Shown: in pieces, positions 59,301-64,000 of the stretch
Numbering within the stretch: position 1 is the first letter of the stretch
Layout of the letters: the number at the start of each line of letters is the position of its first letter
DNA from: Ananas comosus
Taxonomy: Eukaryota > Streptophyta > Magnoliopsida > Poales > Bromeliaceae
Assembly: GCF_001540865.1 (NCBI RefSeq)
Contig: NC_033632.1
Location: forward strand, 7,798,737 to 7,862,736
Reading direction: 5' to 3'
DNA length: 64,000 nucleotides
Program-made: the position numbers and the translations under genes
Notes under the pieces: model-generated
The model's database searches: none
Told to the model about the DNA's origin: nothing
The model's input: only the letters and a program-made list of their open reading frames with translations

Positions 59301-59693
59301 AGCCCGCCCGGCACGTGTCCAGACCCGCCATACGTCTAAAATATATAAGGTGTCTAGTATAAAACGATAAATAAAGCAATGATAAAAGAACATCTAGGAG
59401 TATCAGAGCAAAGTACAACTAGATTCTACAATAGAGAAATAAACAAACAGCTAAAATCCACTAAGAAAGAACCATAAAGTAGTACAACAAAATCCAAATA
59501 CAAGTGCTAAGAGAAATACAATGGTGGTCTCTATACATAGGAACAAGACTCTCCCTCACCAAAACTCAAAAGAGAGTAAACCACCTAGGAGCAAAAGTAA
59601 GCTCCGCTATCTAGCTACGCGACCCCTTTGCCACGATCCCGTGCCTCCACCGGTGCTGAAGGCTCTGAAATAAAATCATTAAACAAAGGGCGT

Positions 59694-59726
59694 GAGAACT
59701 ATTAAATAATAGTTCCCAGTGGGCAA
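59694..59726 (-). promoter_or_regulatory. Conserved LTR stem-loop with CAGTGGG flank
   Basis: Arms GAGAACTATT (59694-59703) and AATAGTTCCC (59708-59717); the only mismatch is a G-U in minus-strand RNA. Followed by AGTGGGCAAT. Confidence 0.65.
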
Positions 59727-61359
59727 TTACTGACTTCAGTGAAAAGCTGGCTAGGCTCGAAAACTAAGCAGGTAAGTGCGAATAAATAAGCAATATGAAT
59801 AACAAGTATTTAAATATAAATACTTACTATACCATGATATCTCTACTTAGCATGAATTTGCATAAGTATGATGCTATTCTAACATGTATATGCATGAATA
59901 TACAACCAACATGATAATCCCAATGTAATCTGTAAGATGTCATTGTTTACTATTCTAGTCAATGCCCACTTGGCATGTTATATCACTAGAATCCCAATCC
60001 TGTAGGACCTACCCGTAGGTAGTCTGGCCTGCGCCGTGCCTAATGGCCCCGTAGTAGTCAACATCCCCACTCTAGGAATGAACCTCCCCCACGGCATCCC
60101 ATTTTGGCGCCCAATCCCGCACTGGCGAGCATGTGTCGCGATGGCTATCTCCGGAGTGCCGGCTTGTAGGGAGCGACCCTCACAAGCATGTGCGAATGAG
60201 CACAATGGCAAGCAAGCGTAAAAGTCCGTATCAAGTCTCAAGTCATCATGTCTAAAACATGAAATGTAGCAAATATCTCAATGGCCTATCACTATGTCAT
60301 CATGTCTAAAACATGGAATATAGTCGATGTCACAATGGCCTATCACTATATCTCTACATTGCAGTTTAACAGTTTACTAGTTCGGTGCCCCTATATGGCA
60401 CTTTTGTTCGCTTTGCCCAAACATGAGTTAGGAGTTCAAGAGTACACAATTCTAGTTCTTTTCATCATATGAGAAATGTTTCCAACCCACAAGAAAGAAT
60501 ACTACTCACACGCATGTATAATACACATAAGGCTCTACTATAAAGAGTTGAATTTTCATAATATATAGCGCATGCATTTTAAGTATTCTAAAATTCATAT
60601 AAATCCTATCTAGCATGAATATGCATGCGATACGATAAACGAAAACATTTAATCACTTAGGAGAAGATTTCTCCTATTCTAATGAAGTCAAACCTACCGT
60701 GACTCTCGCAACCCTTCGTTTCGCCGAACGAAGTTGCCCACTACTCTCCTAGCACCCTAAAGGTAAGGAAAAGAGAGATACACGAACGTTACGAACAATT
60801 CTAAGATCGATCATTAACCAACTCAAGCAAAAGGGCGAAAACTCACCGAATGCGAAGAAACCTCTCTCGATCTCCAAAAGGGAATTAGAGGCCCTCTAAT
60901 CCAATCTAAACAAAGGTTCTAAACCAATCAATTTGGTTCCAAAAGCCTCAAATCCAAAATTCCCAAAATAAATCCTAATTTCCAATTCTAGGGTTTCATC
61001 TAGTAGAATCTACTAAAACATGAATCAAAGAGAAGATTAAGTTTACTAACCTCACTAGAAGCTTCAAATCACCCAAGAACCCGGCTAGAGTTGAAGATCT
61101 TCCCTCCACAAAGCTCCAATCACGAGCTCAAGGCTTCTCCCATGGTGAAAACCAACAAGAAGCAAGAAAAAGCAAAGAGGAGGAGATAAAAACTAGCTAA
61201 AATCCATCAAAAATAGAGAAGAAATCAAGAGGAAGAGGTCTCACCTTGCTCTCCACATTCTAGGGCTCAAAAGGGCACTCTGAGGGGGTTGAGGTGCTAT
61301 ATATAGAGTTGCAACAATTGCAAATACAACCCCTAACTAAAACAGCCCTTTCTGCAAAG

Positions 61360-61541
61360 GGTACCAGTACACGGGAAAGTGTACCGGTACAAACCTAGTG
61401 TACGTGCGAACCCGAGGCTCTGGTTGGCAGAAAAACCCATTTATACCGGTACAACCATCAAGGTGTAACCGGTACAACCATCAAGGTGTAACCGGTACAC
61501 TTTCTGTACCGATACAACCATCAAGGTGTATCGGTACACAG
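61360..61541. promoter_or_regulatory. ACCGGT palindromes with 24-bp tandem units
   Basis: TGTACCGGTACA-type palindromes, several in units of ACCGGTACAACCATCAAGG plus GTGTA, 195-375 bp from the LTR sense start. Confidence 0.6.
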
Positions 61542-64000
61542 CTCAGCAAAATGCAACCCGAGAGCAGCCTAAGTCCATCACTTTGGTGACCTTAGCGTTA
61601 CTTTAAATACCACAATTCTCGGGATACGAGCCATAAATCGGAACACTGTCAACAACCCTCCAGAATACCTGAAAAAACTCAGAACACTGACCAAACACTC
61701 GAACCTTGCAATTTGCAAAGGTCCAGTGTGTTACAGCTCGGCTCCAGTCCGGCCGGCAGGGGGCTCCGACGAAAGGAGTGCCAACGGCAGTCGAGGGTGG
61801 AGACCAAGGGAAGCCGATGCTCAGTTCGACTAGCGATGGGAGGCGGCAGGAGTTGCGAGCCATGATGCCCTAGCCCGCAAGCACCCAGGGAAGAAGCTCT
61901 GGCTTCATCTCTGGCAGCGACGGCCATAGGGCAGTGCCGGTCGGCGGCGGGGGTCCCCCGGGGACCCGGGAAGGGAGTTGCAGCACCGGGCGATGGCGGC
62001 GACGGTGCGCGACCATGCTTCAGCCGCCCAGGCTCAGCTTGGTTAGAGGGATGCCGCAGGGCGCCCTAGGCCCACGGCGGCGACGGCGACTGCTCCGGTC
62101 GGGCGCGGGGAAGGCCGAGGGCCAAGAGTATGGTGGGCCAAGCCTCGGGACATGTGGGGAGGTTGACACAAACTTTAGCTACACGCATCTGGCCAAGATG
62201 CTCCCAGCAGGTCGGCTAGGGTTGGGGCGACGCCGGCGGCAAGCAGAGGAGGCAATGCTGCCAAGAACCACCCCTCAAACCCAATAGGAAGATGGGGAGA
62301 TGGATATGGTGAGGGAAGAGATGAAGAAAAGCTTGGCAGCCACTCTGGCTGGCAGCGGTAGGTCAGCGGCGGCGGCGGCGGCAGCGGCAGCTGTGCTCAT
62401 GGAGATGAACAGAGGGAGGGGATGGCGGCTGGGATCTTAGCTGAAGGTGCAAAGGCTAGGTTAGGGCTTTTACCTTGCAAACCACCTTTAAAGCACTCCA
62501 ACTTCGCACGTATCACCCTCCAAAAAGCGATATTTTTGCTGAGGTCCAGACCATGTGTGTATGACCATCTCGCGCATCAGCCCGCCGAGTCTTATAGAAT
62601 TCTGCGCATAAAATATAGGAGGTTTCGCGCGAAAAGCAAAAACATCAATCCGACCCTTCTCGATAAACACATAATATCTGGCTATCTGTCCGTTGGATTT
62701 GCGAACGGACTACGCCGACGCATCCAACACGACTGAGGCATTGAACTCACAATTTTGTTTCACCCGATATATTCGCCAATTTTCAACGAAACCCATCCAC
62801 TCTCTAGATTTCCAAAAACCATACTTATGCAAATGTACAAATCTAATAAACCCCCTCTATCTTGAAATTCGTGCATCAAAACCAAAATCCATCAGTGCCA
62901 TTGGGTCCAAGATAGTTGAACCATTGAAAACGAGCTATTGGATCACTATGAACGGAGTCCAATACGCACCAAAAGCCATCTCCACTAATTGGCCTCTCAG
63001 AAAAATCGGAGGTACTATTCACATTAAGTGAATAGTAAAGGTCGCGTAACTTCTCCATCCTAACTCATTTTTTTCTGAAACTTGATGAGTGCTTATGTAA
63101 TTAAATTACACACAAAAATATCATCAACAGAGAGTTTAGCTACACTGCCAAATCCTCAGTCCTTACAGGTACCTACAACGTTAATAAGCGCGCCGATTGT
63201 CCCCGATAATCAAACCATGGTGTTTTCGGGTATTGGATCTTGAATGACAGCATTACTTATTCGATACCCATGCTGCCAAGAGCAGCCATGATGCGAAAGA
63301 ATCACTGCGATGCAACGATGCGCGTTTGCGCGCGACAAATGACATTAAACGGATGATAGCTACGACAAGTGCGTGATTAGAGCCTAACCGATGCTCCAAG
63401 GACCTCAAGAACTCAGCGAAAGTGAGATCCACGTGCTCTTGTAAGTGCTGGACTCCTCCCTTAACAGCCCCAAATGAGGATTGCGCTCGCTGCGCGGCGA
63501 AACTGCAAACATTGCCTTATCGCAGCCTGCGCGCGATAGATCGTCGCGATCTGCGAACCAGCCGAGAAACACTATGAATCCAGGAGAGCCTCATGATGTA
63601 AAGGACCAGTGGGGAAGAGTGCTTACCTCAGTTACGCCCTATGCAGTTCAGATCTGCTAGGAACGTAGATCGGTCCAAGACAATGCTTCGAACGCGGCTG
63701 CTGGACTGCTTCTTCGCGGTAGTAGTTTTTCAGCAGTTCGCAGCAGTAAAGGGAGGCTTGGGAGGGAAGATGCAGGTTGGAAAAGATTTGAGGAGGCCTT
63801 GACGACATCCCAAAGCAGCCATGGTCGCGTACAAAGTGCAGCAACCCAACTCGGGCAAGATCATCCCGAATCAAGCGCACGCGGGAAGGGACGGCCAAGG
63901 AAGGTCGACGGCTGCGTCGGGGAGGAAGCAAGAGGGCCCTCAAATCTCCAAACTGAGAGGGAGAGGAGAGAAGGGCTCAGATCTAGGATCAAGAGAGAAA

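Larger units (their letters stand above)
59277..61735 (-). mobile_element. Solo LTR, 2.46 kb
   Basis: TGTCACGCCCCGGGACC...CAGTGTGTTACA with perfect target duplication GCTCG (59272-59276 and 61736-61740). Same family as 30761-31148. The stem-loop at 59694-59717 has 10-bp arms. Palindromic ACCGGT repeats lie at 61360-61541, with TATATATA near 61303 downstream in sense. Confidence 0.92.
56151..63167 (-). mobile_element. Solo LTR, about 4.55 kb net, with nested LTR
   Basis: TGTCACGCCTCAGGG...CCTCAGTCCTTACA. The target repeats GACAC (56146-56150) and GGTAC (63168-63172) differ by two transitions; the flanks rejoin into the sequence seen uninterrupted at 51655-51700. Same family and nearly the same net length as 28532-33495. 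Stem-loops lie at 56276-56325 and 56932-56968. Confidence 0.82.
54022..64000 (-). repeat. Right LTR of element C, truncated and interrupted
   Basis: Collinear with 49526-51660, then split by the solo LTR 56151-63167, then collinear with about 51669-52510 until the window ends. The remaining LTR lies beyond the window. Confidence 0.8.

Overview
The window is flowering-plant nuclear DNA, almost wholly made of nested LTR retrotransposons. The evidence is Ty3 and SIRE-type Ty1 elements primed by initiator tRNA-Met, small DNA transposons with TTA or CACTA-type ends, long microsatellites, and two spliced exons of a YABBY transcription-factor gene. Species cannot be assigned from the sequence. Three single-N gaps (3478, 10066, 30972) show a draft assembly.

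Layout. 1-1871 is AT-rich DNA without a recognisable gene. 1877-10149 is a decayed Ty3 chromovirus (minus strand) with a perfect TAAAT target duplication. 10155-14650 is low-copy DNA with a CACTA-like element, two YABBY exons (11677-11812, 11961-12009; best fit INNER NO OUTER type) and MITEs. 14655-17408 holds a long-LTR fragment, a miniature TRIM-like element and a foldback element in microsatellites. From 17409 to the end everything is LTR-derived. An old LTR-like sequence (17409-17809, 22060-23755, 48220-49257) was split first by a solo LTR (17810-22059, itself hit by a Ty1 solo LTR) and then by a SIRE-type Ty1 element, 'copia B' (23756-48219, TSD GGTCG). Copia B contains a 4.6-kb solo LTR in its RNase H region (28532-33495, with another solo LTR inside) and a second SIRE-type element, 'copia A' (38119-47022), in its gag. 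Copia A in turn contains a 3.2-kb solo LTR (42081-45299). 49365-64000 is a long-LTR element without coding capacity, whose right LTR carries a 4.6-kb solo LTR with a further solo LTR inside it.

How the parts relate. Both SIRE-type elements carry an extra ORF 3' of, or in place of, pol. It is preceded by a conserved non-coding block of about 110 bp and by an ACCGGT-centred palindrome. The same palindrome, with the arm sequence characteristic of the element, recurs as an array just upstream of TATA-like sequences in that element's LTR. Similar arrays lie at the same relative place in Ty3-type solo LTRs. The Ty3-type LTRs beginning TGTCACGCCCC (plus-strand reading) also share two stem-loops whose arms differ between families but keep pairing. 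In most copies the only non-Watson-Crick pair of the first stem is a G-U that exists only in the element-sense RNA.

No intact pol gene is present. Every polyprotein is broken by stops, frameshifts or insertions. Boundaries, target duplications and motifs were read by eye; identities, dates and family names would need alignment.
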